Shown here in pieces: positions 7,802-15,837 of a stretch of DNA of 21,748 nt. Location of the stretch: contig JBMOJK010000019.1 of assembly GCA_049315825.1 (NCBI GenBank), positions 1-21,748 of the forward strand, in the 5' to 3' direction. The position numbers and the translations under genes are program-made. Within the stretch, counting starts at the first letter, position 1, and each line of letters begins with the position of its first letter. The notes below the pieces were generated by a model, which worked only from the letters and a program-made list of their open reading frames with translations, was not told the DNA's origin and searched no databases. This DNA is from JBMOJK01 sp049315825. GTDB taxonomy: Bacteria > Patescibacteriota > Gracilibacteria > BD1-5 > UBA2023.

Positions 7802-8164
7802 TTATTTCTGCATGCTATCCTGTACAGCTTTTATCATCTCGGGAGTAATATTGGGAGTGGTAGCACCGGATGAACCAGCTGGCTGATTGGGATTCTGGAT
7901 ATTCTTGAGAACATCACCGAGCACGTCACTCACAAGGGGTGTGATGAATGCAGAGAATTTCTTGTGAATAGCGGTGACAAGCTCCGCTTTCTGCTCTGCG
8001 TGTTGAGGCTGTGTATAGTAATAATACCCAAATCCGAGTATCGCAATGATGAGTAATTTCACGACCGTCCAAGATACTCGTGAACGATGCTGTGAAAGGA
8101 GGATCGCATGAATCTGCTCAATCTTCTCAGACTCGGAAATATCACTCGAAGAGAAAATAATCAT
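7802..8164 (-). CDS. Small membrane-anchored protein, unknown function
   Basis: 120 residues from the ATG at 8164; an in-frame GTG at 8185 would add seven residues, and the sequence does not decide between them. A charged N-terminus (about 1-30) is followed by one hydrophobic helix (V-V-K-L-L-I-I-A-I-L-G-F-G-Y-Y-Y-Y, about 34-52), then an amphipathic region and a Pro/Ser/Gly-rich linker near the C-terminus. It is monocistronic, divergent from atpD. A link to ATP synthase assembly is only suggested by position. The region 8165-8373 between them carries the atpD promoter and no other gene. Confidence 0.7.
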   Translation of the reverse strand: MIIFSSSDISESEKIEQIHAILLSQHRSRVSWTVVKLLIIAILGFGYYYYTQPQHAEQKAELVTAIHKKFSAFITPLVSDVLGDVLKNIQNPNQPAGSSGATTPNITPEMIKAVQDSMQK

Positions 8165-8309
8165 AATTGGAAAGAAAATATTCACCCAAATATACTGATC
8201 GTTTCAAAAAGAAAAGCCCGAGCAGAAATTGATACCCTCACTGAATTACGGAGATTTTACTGGGATCAAAATAGATATTTCCAAAAGCGTATTTTCGAGG
8301 CTTTTCCCT

Positions 8310-8337
8310 TTGCGTTCTGTGCTTGTTTCCATATAAT
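8310..8337 (+). promoter_or_regulatory. Promoter of the atpD-atpC operon
   Basis: TTGCGT (8310-8315), 16-nt spacer, TATAAT (8332-8337), then TTGCCCG. The 24 bases 8326-8349 match 1012-1035 upstream of atpB with two differences. The expected leader is about 30 nt, as for atpB. Confidence 0.7.
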
Positions 8338-8373
8338 TTGCCCGTTTTCTACAAAGCCTTCACACACTTTTTT

Positions 8374-9780
8374 ATGCACACTGGAGTTATCAATCAAATC
8401 ATCGGAGTAGTCATCGACGTTCAGTTCAGCGATGGATACGTTCCAAATATTCTCGACGCTCTCGAAGTAGAGGGTGCTGGAACTCGTGTAGTTCTCGAAG
8501 TTCAGCAGCAGCTTGGAGACAATGCAGTTCGAACGATCGCCATGAATCCAGTTGATGGACTCAAGCGTGGGATGAAGGTTACTGCGACAGAAGCTCCGAT
8601 CACAGTTCCAGTTGGTTCTGCAGTTCTCGGACGCATGTTCAATGTACTCGGAGACCCGATCGACGAACAGCCAGCTCCAAAGGCCGAAGCCAAGCTCCCA
8701 ATCCACCGAGCTTCACCTGATTTCACTGAACTCTCAACAAGTACAGAAGTATTCGAAACAGGGATCAAGGTAGTTGACCTCATCGCTCCAATGCTTAAGG
8801 GGGGAAAGGTAGGACTCTTCGGAGGAGCCGGAGTAGGTAAGACGGTTATCATGCAGGAGCTCATCCACAACATCGCAAGCGAACACGGAGGATACTCAGT
8901 CGTAGCCGGAGTCGGAGAGCGAACTCGTGAAGGAAATGACCTCTACCACGAAATGAAGGACTCAGGAGTTATCGACAAGACAGCCATGGTCTTCGGACAG
9001 ATGAACGAAGCTCCAGGACCTCGAGCTCGTGTTGCCCTCACAGGACTTACTATGGCGGAATACTTCCGTGACGTAGAAAAGCGAGATGTACTTCTCTTCG
9101 TAGACAACATCTTCCGATTCACACAGGCAGGTTCTGAAATCTCGGCCCTCCTCGGACGTATCCCTTCTGCGGTAGGTTACCAGCCAACTCTCGCAACAGA
9201 CATGGGAGCTCTCCAGGAACGTATCGCTTCTACTAAGAATGGTTCTATCACTTCCGTACAGGCGGTATACGTACCAGCGGACGACCTCACTGACCCAGCT
9301 CCAGCGAACACATTCGCCCACCTCGACTCAACGGTCGTTCTCAACCGATCGATCGCCGAACTCGGAATCTACCCAGCCGTTGACCCACTCGACTCAACTT
9401 CTACGGTTCTCACTCCAAAGGTAGTCGGAGAAGAGCACTACGAAGTAGCTCGTGCATGTCAGAAGACACTTCAGCGCTACAAGGAACTCCAGGACATCAT
9501 CGCCATCCTCGGTATGGATGAACTCTCAGAAGAAGACAAGCAGGCCGTAAACCGAGCTCGTAAGATCCAGAAGTTCTTCTCTCAGCCATTCTTCGTTGCT
9601 GAACAGTTTACAGGAACTCCAGGAGTATACGCGAAGCTCTCAGACACGGTTCGTGGATTCAAGATGATCCTCGCCGGAGAACTCGACTACATCGGAGAAA
9701 AGCACTTTATGTACAAGGCAAATATCGAAGATGTTATCGCCAGCTACGAGAAGGAAAAGGCAGCCGCTGCCAACGCGTAA
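8374..9780 (+). CDS. atpD: ATP synthase F1 subunit beta
   Basis: 468 residues, the catalytic subunit. Walker A is G-G-A-G-V-G-K-T (about 150-157); the catalytic region G-E-R-T-R-E-G-N-D-L, Walker B L-L-F-V-D-N-I-F-R-F and the P-S-A-V-G-Y-Q-P-T-L signature are intact. ATG at 8374 (M-H-T-G-V-I-N-Q-I-I-G) fits the family; a start at 8323 would lie inside the promoter. It is separated from the other F1 genes by rnhA and two minus-strand genes. No in-frame TGA; ends TAA. Confidence 0.97.
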   Translation: MHTGVINQIIGVVIDVQFSDGYVPNILDALEVEGAGTRVVLEVQQQLGDNAVRTIAMNPVDGLKRGMKVTATEAPITVPVGSAVLGRMFNVLGDPIDEQPAPKAEAKLPIHRASPDFTELSTSTEVFETGIKVVDLIAPMLKGGKVGLFGGAGVGKTVIMQELIHNIASEHGGYSVVAGVGERTREGNDLYHEMKDSGVIDKTAMVFGQMNEAPGPRARVALTGLTMAEYFRDVEKRDVLLFVDNIFRFTQAGSEISALLGRIPSAVGYQPTLATDMGALQERIASTKNGSITSVQAVYVPADDLTDPAPANTFAHLDSTVVLNRSIAELGIYPAVDPLDSTSTVLTPKVVGEEHYEVARACQKTLQRYKELQDIIAILGMDELSEEDKQAVNRARKIQKFFSQPFFVAEQFTGTPGVYAKLSDTVRGFKMILAGELDYIGEKHFMYKANIEDVIASYEKEKAAAANA

Positions 9781-9796
9781 TTAGAACCTATCACGT

Positions 9797-10213
9797 ATGA
9801 AATTCACCCTTACATCCATCACTGGAATCGCACTCTCAACGGATGCGCTCGAGTCACTTACTATCCCAACATTGGATGGGGTGATCACGGTTCTTCCAGG
9901 ACATATGGCACTCATGACGGCGATCAAGCCAGGAGTTCTGAGTGTTTCATACGAGAAAATGCACAAGAATTTCGCGATCGGAGGTGGAGTACTCGAAACC
10001 GATGGAAACGAAGTTCGCATCATAGCTGATATGATCGAAGACGGTGGACATGATCTCGAAGCTATCGCAGCTCGTAAGCTCGAAGCTGAGAAGCTCATGG
10101 CAGAATACCGCGAAAAGGGTGATCCCATCTCCATGGAAGCCCTCCTTGATCTCGAGCAGCAATACCTCAAGGAAAGCGCTCGCGAACAGCTCGCAGCATC
10201 ACAGCATGCATAA
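9797..10213 (+). CDS. atpC: ATP synthase F1 subunit epsilon
   Basis: 138 residues: an N-terminal beta-sandwich (about 1-85, with T-L-D-G-V-I-T-V-L-P-G-H-M-A-L-M, typical of the family) and a C-terminal helical hairpin (about 88-135), the part that can inhibit ATP hydrolysis. It starts 16 bases after atpD and is followed directly by a strong terminator. Confidence 0.93.
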   Translation: MKFTLTSITGIALSTDALESLTIPTLDGVITVLPGHMALMTAIKPGVLSVSYEKMHKNFAIGGGVLETDGNEVRIIADMIEDGGHDLEAIAARKLEAEKLMAEYREKGDPISMEALLDLEQQYLKESAREQLAASQHA

Positions 10214-10214
10214 T

Positions 10215-10250
10215 AAAATCCCCGAAGCCTATAGGCTTCGGGGATTTTTT
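10215..10250. terminator. Shared terminator of atpC and hflX
   Basis: AAAATCCCCGAAGCC (10215-10229), loop TATA, and its perfect complement (10234-10248), then TT. A-run and T-run on opposite sides allow function on both strands. The hflX stop codon (10249-10251) begins just beyond the stem. Confidence 0.88.
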
Positions 10251-11367
10251 ATACTGAATATTTTTCCTGAGAAAGGATCTCCTTCATAATCCTCTGCTTC
10301 AGCCCATCAATCCCAATCCCTGCATGAGCAGAGACGAACTCTGGATCGGCTGACGCGAATGCCATGCGGGTCGACATGAGCTGTTCTGAGTCGATCGTAT
10401 CTGTCTTATTGAAGACAAGAAGTCTCGGCTGATTGGCTCCGATCTTCTGGAGTGTTTCATCCACGACGGCCATCTTGCGGATGATATCTGGATCTCCTGC
10501 ATCGATGACATGGAGGAGGAGATCAGCCTCGATCGAATCTTCGAGCGTAGATGAGAACGCAGCGATGAGATCTGGCGGAAGATCGCGGATGAATCCGATC
10601 GTATCATTCACAAGGATCTCCATCCCACGTCCGTCTTCGGTTGGGACGTACATCTTCCCGACGGAAGTTCCGAGGGTAGCAAAGAGTTTGTTCTCGGCGA
10701 GAACCCCCTTGTTGGTAAGGACGTTCATGAGTGTGGATTTCCCTGCGTTGGTATACCCGACGATCCCGACGGTCGTGAAGCCCTGTCGTTTGCGGCGCTT
10801 GCGGTGCTGAGCACGAGTTCGCTCGTAGATCTCGAGTTTTTCACGGATCTTTTGAGCCTGGTCACGCAAGTGACGCTTCATGATCTCGGTATTGGTCTCT
10901 CCTTGTCCCTTTGCACCGAGTCCCCCACCCTGTCGCGAGAGTTCCATTCCCATTCCGTAGATGCGTGGCCCCATGTGCTTGATCGAAGCGAGTTCGATCT
11001 GGAGTTTCGCTTCTGGACTATTGGCATGCTGCGCAAATATCTTGAGGATGAGATCGACTCGATCCCAGGCCTGCATCTTGGACTTTTGCGCGCGAAGCAT
11101 TTCATTTACCTGATAGATCTGCGCAGGCTTGAGGATGTTTCCGATGATGAGCAATTCAGCTCCGAGTTCATTGCCCAGAGCGATGAGTTCTTCAAGCTTC
11201 CCGGATCCAACGTAGGTTCTATAGTCTGGTGTATCGCGTTTCTGGAGTTCTTCGATGATCGTGATACCGCCGTAGGTTGAGACGAGCGATGCAAGCTCTA
11301 CCATGCGGATATCCAAATCTTCTCGACCCACACTTGGCGGAGCTACATCGAGAATAATAGTTTTCAT
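10249..11367 (-). CDS. hflX: GTPase HflX
   Basis: 372 residues. A ribosome-associated GTPase family that rescues stalled or dormant ribosomes by subunit splitting. The N-terminal HflX domain contains Y-V-G-S-G-K-L-E-E-L and G-G-G-L-G-A-K-G-Q-G-E-T. The GTPase has G1 G-Y-T-N-A-G-K-S-T (about 204-212), G3 D-T-I-G-F-I (255-260), G4 N-K-T-D and G5 S-A-H-A-G. The switch I segment reads T-L-G-T-S-V-G-K where the family usually has T-L-D-x-T-T-R, a notable departure at the G2 threonine region. Monocistronic and convergent with atpC. No in-frame TGA. Bases 11368-11529 upstream hold AT-rich promoter-like sequence for both divergent genes. Confidence 0.93.
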   Translation of the reverse strand: MKTIILDVAPPSVGREDLDIRMVELASLVSTYGGITIIEELQKRDTPDYRTYVGSGKLEELIALGNELGAELLIIGNILKPAQIYQVNEMLRAQKSKMQAWDRVDLILKIFAQHANSPEAKLQIELASIKHMGPRIYGMGMELSRQGGGLGAKGQGETNTEIMKRHLRDQAQKIREKLEIYERTRAQHRKRRKRQGFTTVGIVGYTNAGKSTLMNVLTNKGVLAENKLFATLGTSVGKMYVPTEDGRGMEILVNDTIGFIRDLPPDLIAAFSSTLEDSIEADLLLHVIDAGDPDIIRKMAVVDETLQKIGANQPRLLVFNKTDTIDSEQLMSTRMAFASADPEFVSAHAGIGIDGLKQRIMKEILSQEKYSV

Positions 11368-11480
11368 ATTTAAGTTTTATATATTTACAGCACCCTGTAT
11401 CTGATCCAATTTCTAAAGATGTGTATTGTCTATGATCACGGGGGTTACTGAAGATCAGGCAGAAGGAGTAATAATTTTCC

Positions 11481-11509
11481 TTGACAGATTATTTTTTTAG
11501 CGATGATGT
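11481..11509 (+). promoter_or_regulatory. Probable promoter of the 164-residue protein gene
   Basis: Consensus minus-35 TTGACA (11481-11486), 17-nt spacer, TGATGT (11504-11509), ATG 20 bases downstream. An AAGGA/TCCTT inverted repeat overlaps the minus-35. Confidence 0.4.
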
Positions 11510-11529
11510 CACTGTTACTTCGCTAGTGT

Positions 11530-12024
11530 ATGGAGAAATTAATAGAGACAAACTCAAGTTCTGGGGAAAATAATATCATCCACCATGATTATTATTCTGT
11601 AATGGTGGGTGATATACTCGCACGACATGACTATCCAGAAGATGAAACAAATCGGTTAGTAAGCAGAAAACGCAGACGACAAGGAGTTCTGACACTTTAT
11701 CAACAAGAGTGTATTGCAAGCTATTTTCAATGCGCACTTTCTAGTGCAATTGATATAGAAATGGTTCGCAGTAGATTGGAGGATTGTTGGAAGAAACAGG
11801 AATATAGCTCCGGAGTCAAAATTTTGCTTGATAATATTGATACTGTTTTTTCACTTGAAACTGACGAATACATCCGGAAATACATGAAAATGATGCAGGT
11901 GGCACTCGAGTGAAAGCCTGTAAAGAAACAAAGGAATAATATCCAGATTGTCCTACAGCAGTTTCAAAATAGATTTTCAGCAAGATCACAGTCTACCTCT
12001 CCAAAAACCGAAACAACAGTTTAA
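11530..12024 (+). CDS. Unknown small protein
   Basis: 164 residues with one in-frame TGA (11911-11913, codon 128); under the standard code it would stop there. No family is recognised. It is soluble, mainly helical, with a basic cluster S-R-K-R-R-R-Q near residue 45-51 and a Lys/Arg/Gln/Ser-rich tail after the TGA codon. No membrane helix or signal peptide. The last 32 bases overlap the end of the convergent TrmB-type gene, so the tail is less certain than the first 127 residues. Codon use is AT-rich and unlike the core genes, consistent with an accessory gene. Confidence 0.65.
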
Positions 12025-12724
12025 AAATCTTCTTTTCAAACTCTACAAATCGCGGACTCTCGATCACAAAGGCTTCTTTGGAATCATGATCTACGATCGC
12101 AACGCGATCGGCATAGATGAGTTTACTAATATTGTCATTGAAGAGGTCGAAATCAGACGGAACAGTGACCATTGCACGGTTCGGATCTGACTTTCGACCT
12201 TTTTTAGTGATCTCATTCGTAATCACATAACGACTGATATTTTTTGTATCTTTGAGTTTAAGGTATTCATCAGTCAGATACATGCTTTTCTCGTATACAT
12301 CACGTCCAGAACTATACCGATAGTAGACACCACTTCGGGGGGTAAGACGTAGCGCCTCTTCGTATATTTTAGAAATTGAATCCACGCCTTGTACATGTTC
12401 AAGGCGGGCTTGAAGACCTGATGATTCGGATTTTTGTTTTAGGCGCTGTATTACAGCAGATGCACTACGGTCAAATTCGTCTTTGAGAGACTCAAGTGCA
12501 TCTGGATGGGCAGCTCGATAACGAACGCGCTTCCCTTTTTGGATAGGCGACAAGAGTCGTAGTTCTTCAAGCAACGGAAGCACTCGGTATACCTCAGGCC
12601 TATGTAACTGAGCCTTTGCCGCAATATCAGACACCGTCCCCTCAACCAATTCAAGCAATGCAAGATAAACCACAGCTGCATTTTTTGGAAGTCAAAGGCG
12701 TTCAAGAAATGTGACCTCTTTCAT
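11993..12724 (-). CDS. TrmB-type winged-helix transcriptional regulator
   Basis: 243 residues from the ATG at 12724. Residues 5-75 form a TrmB-type winged helix: F-L-E-R-L-G-L-P, then V-V-Y-L-A-L-L-E-L and the helix-turn-helix V-S-D-I-A-A-K-A-Q-L-H-R-P-E-V-Y. A C-terminal domain of about 140 residues ends in the family-like I-E-S-P-R-F-V-E-F-E-K-K-I-F-K-L-L-F. The Gly of the conserved L-G-L is TGA (minus strand, 12692-12694); without recoding the gene would seem to start at a GTG (12673) and lose the first helix. A perfect 14-bp inverted repeat overlaps its start codon, suggesting autoregulation. It is divergent from the PHP gene, the likely co-regulated target. Family members often sense sugars; the ligand here is unknown. 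Confidence 0.85.
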
Positions 12725-12759
12725 ATGTAAAATATTGTTACAAATAATATTTTACATAT
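12723..12759. promoter_or_regulatory. Palindromic candidate operator over the TrmB-type start
   Basis: ATATGTAAAATATT (12723-12736) and its exact complement (12746-12759) around GTTACAAAT. It covers the regulator start codon and lies in a very AT-rich divergent region (12725-12880). It could be an operator, or a hairpin covering the start of the regulator mRNA. Confidence 0.55.
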
Positions 12760-12880
12760 TTTTATTTATTTAAAAGCAAATAATGTAGATTCATTTATAA
12801 ATAATTTCAAATTATGAACAACTTTGTTTCATTTTAATGCAAGCTCTATAGGATATCTGCGTACTACTAAGAGCAATCAT

Positions 12881-13942
12881 ATGAACTCCCACTTCACGGA
12901 TGAGTATGCAAATTGGGCATACGATCAAGAAAATCGTTACGGCGGACCACTCGGCCCATATCGAGCAGTAGATCTACACTGTCACACAATATGTTCGGAC
13001 GGCATTGATTCAGTAGAGGAACTCGTTCACAAAGCACGCGCAAGAAAGCTTGAATTTGTCGCAGTTACTGATCATGACTATGTCAACAAGACGGCTACTC
13101 AGCTTCTAAAAGCAAACGGTATCGAAAGCTGTGAGGCAGCGGAAATCTCTGCCAGAGATTACGAGAACAAGCATTCGCTTCACATCACGTTTTATGCCAA
13201 GCATATCAGTGATCGCACAATAAAAATCCTCGATAGTGTACGCACCTGAAGGATTGAGAAAGTCCAACAACAGTGTGCAAAGCTCGCAAAAAATGGATTC
13301 GACATATCGTTTACAGATCTATCATCACTTGCTGCCAAGCAGCGCATGAGTGTCGATAGCCTAAGTAATAGTCATATCGCTCAGCTACTTCTGAGTACAC
13401 AAAAAAATCGAGCACGAGCTTCAGAAATCATCGGCGCTCCCGTGACTACAAAATCTGATATCATACTCAATTTTCTCAAAGACAATTCGCCGCACGCAGA
13501 AATCGGCTGGGCAAAGATAGCTGACTACGAGCCATCAGTTGATCTTGTAGCAGAACTTGCTAGAAATGATCAGGCTGTCACTTCTATTGCACATCCTAAT
13601 TTCTCTTTTATGAGCAAAGATAAGTGAATAGCAGTCTTCGAAGCACGTATGGCACAATACAAGAAGCTTGGGATCACCGGAATCGAGCTTAATCCATTTG
13701 CTAATGCTGCGTGGCTAGAATCTGTCGTGAATACCGCGCGACGTACTGATCTGATTCTTACGTTTGGCTCGGATTCCCATGGAAAATCAGACGAAACACA
13801 TCATGAGCTCGGGGATATTCATAGCATTGCACACGAATCCCCCCTCCTCATCCAAGGCTCCATGGATCGATTCTTAAGCCATATTCATGGTCTTGATGTT
13901 CCACGCAGAAGATTCCAACTCGACCATGGCGTTACTTGTTAG
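12881..13942 (+). CDS. PHP-domain metal-dependent phosphoesterase (RNase AM/TrpH-like)
   Basis: 353 residues with TGA read as Gly at codons 123 (13247) and 249 (13625). All four PHP motifs are present: D-L-H-C-H-T-I-C-S-D-G (His33, His35, Asp40), V-T-D-H-D (His65), Glu88 with His101, I-A-H-P-N (His238) and G-S-D-S-H-G (Asp298, His300). Motif order and insert size resemble the YciV/TrpH group, which includes 3',5'-nucleoside bisphosphate phosphatase and the 5'-3' exoribonuclease RNase AM; the substrate cannot be decided from sequence. ATG at 12881 is preferred to an upstream TTG (12824). It is divergent from the TrmB-type regulator; its last 11 bases overlap the convergent glycosidase gene. 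Ends TAG. Confidence 0.88.
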
Positions 13943-14669
13943 ACGTCACTAAAAAGAATGGAAGCAACTTACCCTCTCGAAAACTTGCGCCATCAGAGCT
14001 AAAATATGCCGTAGATGGCCCTCCATCAAGATTGAGCAGTGTTTGAATTTGAGGCGCTCTTTGATGAATTTCGTTTGAAAAATCCCGAAGTGTCATGGGT
14101 TTTTGGGAGGTAAACCAGGAGAGTTTTTGATTGCTATCGATCCCGATCGCAGTTCGCTCATGTGCACCCCCAGCATGCCAGCTTGCACCATCTTGGACTA
14201 CAACTGATCATGACTGGATAAGCAGTGGTCCTGCCTGAAACCCCAGACGAGTAGTCTGCAGGGATTCCTGCACGAGGGCATGAACCGAAACAATCGATGC
14301 AGATCCTGCTGAGGAAATCATGAAAAAATATCCCAAATTCGGATCTTCGTAGTCTATTTTTCAGGTTGTTCTTCCATCCTGCACCAAAAGCCCCGCAGGT
14401 ACAAATGCACCCTTCTGGTCATAACCAAAATACGGTCCATTCACCACTGTGGTTACGTCAGGATTTTGTGCACGAATATCAGAAATATTTGTTCCATTTG
14501 GCGCAAATATAAGCTTCATTTTTGTGGTTTCTGCAGGTCAAAATACCTGTACTTCCGACTTGGATTGTACAGGTATTTTTGTGCTCTGATGTGTTTTGGT
14601 ATACGTATTGACCGTGAGCCAAAGTATCACCAATACTCAGATGAGAAATGCATACGGAGCAAGCTTCAT
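13932..14669 (-). CDS. Phosphodiester glycosidase (NAGPA) domain protein, membrane-anchored
   Basis: 245 residues with four TGA-coded glycines, codons 11, 44, 103 and 154 (minus strand 14637-14639, 14538-14540, 14361-14363, 14208-14210). The N-terminal hydrophobic helix (about 5-21) is a signal anchor. The rest has the family signatures V-V-N-G-P-Y-F (76-81), A-G-P-L-L-I-Q-S-G (147-154, last Gly from TGA), E-R-T-A-I-G-I-D (171-178) and N-L-D-G-G-P-S-T-A (213-221). The family hydrolyses sugar-phosphodiester bonds and is common in exopolysaccharide loci, so a role on envelope glycans outside the membrane is inferred. Its ATG shares one base with the trpS TAA (TAATG), so it is co-transcribed and coupled to trpS. 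Ends TAA. Fully fragmented under the standard code. Confidence 0.88.
14540..14579. repeat. Terminator-like inverted repeat inside the glycosidase gene
   Basis: AAAATACCTGTAC (14540-14552) pairs perfectly with GTACAGGTATTTT (14567-14579) across a 14-nt loop. It lies in the low-constraint linker between the membrane anchor and the catalytic domain (codons about 31-44). Confidence 0.6.
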
Positions 14670-15640
14670 TATACTCCTACCAAACGTGATACGATCTCCA
14701 TTTTTTTATCAATGCGGGCATTCATCTTGAGTGCGCCATCAGCGAGGCGTTTCTCGACGAAATCCATATTCTGTTCGAGCTTCGCACGGGCCTCGTGGAT
14801 CGGCCGGAGGAAATCAAGAAGAACTTCGAGAAGTTCGAGTTTCGCGTGTCCGTAACCATACCCACTTCCGCTGAGGTATTTTGCACGGATAGATTCGGTA
14901 CGAACAGGATCAGCGAAGACCTTGATGAGAGCAAAGATGTTGCAAGTTTCAGGATCTTTTACATCATCAACCCCCTTTGAATCCGTCACGATAGACATGA
15001 CTTTCTTCTTCATAGTCTTCTCATCATCGAACACTCCGATGAAGTTGTCGTAGCTCTTGCTCATCTTGCGCCCATCGATCCCAGGAAGGGTAGCAACGTT
15101 CGGCTCGATGTATTCTTGTGGGATAGTGAAGACCTCTTCACCGTAGGTTTTGTTGAATGCACGGGCAATATCGCGCGTCATCTCAAGGTGCTGTTTTTGG
15201 TCCTGACCGACCGGAACTACGTCGATATCATATCCGATGATATCCGCAGCCATGAGGATCGGATAGTTGAAAACTCCCATATTGATATCTGAATTCTTCG
15301 CCTCCGCATCCTTGAAACTATGCGCTCGAAGCATGAGTGAGAGCGGGGTTGCGTTAGCAAGAATCCAGTTGAGCTTTGGGATCACACGGATGTCTGACTG
15401 CTTGAAGATCGTGATATCCGTCTCTGGGCCGTGTACCGCGAGATACGTAAGCGCGAGTTCGAGCGTCTGTGCTCGAAGTTTCGCTCCATCCTTCACGCTC
15501 GTGAGGGCATGCAGATCCGCGATGAAGATCGCCGCGTCATTTCCTTGTGCGATTCGGTGAAATGGGAGCTCCGCACCGACGAGATTTCCGATGTGCAACT
15601 GTGCACCCGTAGGTTTAATTCCTGTAATAATTTTTTTCAT
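14669..15640 (-). CDS. trpS: Tryptophanyl-tRNA synthetase
   Basis: 323 residues, class I synthetase charging tRNA-Trp. The HIGH-type motif is L-H-I-G-N (about 15-19) and the KMSKS loop is intact (about 192-196). G-Q-D-Q-K-Q-H-L-E and D-I-N-M-G-V-F-N-Y-P match bacterial TrpRS. As UGA is glycine here, the enzyme serves UGG codons only. The stop overlaps the start of the glycosidase gene by one base. The leader (15641-15838) contains a TATTAT box six bases before the ATG, a weak terminator and a long hairpin, so attenuation of trpS is possible. No in-frame TGA. Confidence 0.95.
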   Translation of the reverse strand: MKKIITGIKPTGAQLHIGNLVGAELPFHRIAQGNDAAIFIADLHALTSVKDGAKLRAQTLELALTYLAVHGPETDITIFKQSDIRVIPKLNWILANATPLSLMLRAHSFKDAEAKNSDINMGVFNYPILMAADIIGYDIDVVPVGQDQKQHLEMTRDIARAFNKTYGEEVFTIPQEYIEPNVATLPGIDGRKMSKSYDNFIGVFDDEKTMKKKVMSIVTDSKGVDDVKDPETCNIFALIKVFADPVRTESIRAKYLSGSGYGYGHAKLELLEVLLDFLRPIHEARAKLEQNMDFVEKRLADGALKMNARIDKKMEIVSRLVGV

Positions 15641-15688
15641 GGCGGTATAATAATGAGTGTTTGTGTTTTATAAAGGTGAGATTGATTT

Positions 15689-15709
15689 AAAAAACCTTCG
15701 TAAAAGTTT
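15689..15709 (-). terminator. Weak terminator-like hairpin upstream of trpS
   Basis: On the minus strand AAACTT, loop TTACGA, AGGTTT (one G-U pair) is followed by further T residues. It sits directly 3' of the long hairpin (15711-15815) when read on the minus strand and 49 bases before the trpS start. Confidence 0.35.
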
Positions 15710-15710
15710 C

Positions 15711-15815
15711 CGAGAAGCATACGAGGTGTTTGATTTTGAAGTCCGCCACCCCAGGCGTCTCTCAGGTGCGCACTGGATTGGTGGACGAGAAATTAAATAC
15801 CTCGTATGCTTCTTC
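15711..15815. ncRNA. Candidate structured RNA: near-continuous 105-nt hairpin
   Basis: Perfect 15-bp outer stem (15713-15727 with 15799-15813). The A/T-rich segment inside it can extend the stem by about ten pairs on the plus strand. A small GAA/GA internal loop follows, then an 8-bp stem (15741-15748 with 15779-15786), a CCAG/CTGG stem, a four-pair stem with one bulged A, and a nine-base loop CTCUCAGGU-like (15759-15767). At least five non-Watson-Crick pairs are G-U when read on the plus strand (15728/15798, 15732/15794, 15737/15789, 15745/15782, 15758/15768) and would be A-C mismatches on the minus strand, favouring a plus-strand RNA. A TATAAT at 15646-15651 could drive it. However, the adjacent terminator-like element works on the minus strand and would suit a trpS leader RNA. 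No known RNA family is recognised. Confidence 0.45.
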
Positions 15816-15837
15816 CGCAGATCGGTTTCATATCTAC

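Noticed and set aside
8323..8373. Upstream start for atpD at 8323
   Set aside because: It lies within the promoter; the family N-terminus starts at 8374.
12673..12675. GTG start for the TrmB-type regulator
   Set aside because: The frame continues upstream through a TGA-coded Gly to an ATG at 12724, restoring the conserved first helix of the winged-helix domain.
11530..14669. Apparent cluster of pseudogenes and truncated frames
   Set aside because: All interruptions are TGA, never TAA or TAG, and family motifs continue in the same frame; this is recoding, not decay.
15711..15815. Glycine riboswitch or T-box resemblance (CTCTCAGGT on plus strand; GGGTGG on minus strand)
   Set aside because: Only short fragments match. 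The glycine riboswitch core with ACCGAAGG and the T-box ACCGCG segment are absent, and the overall fold is a single hairpin.
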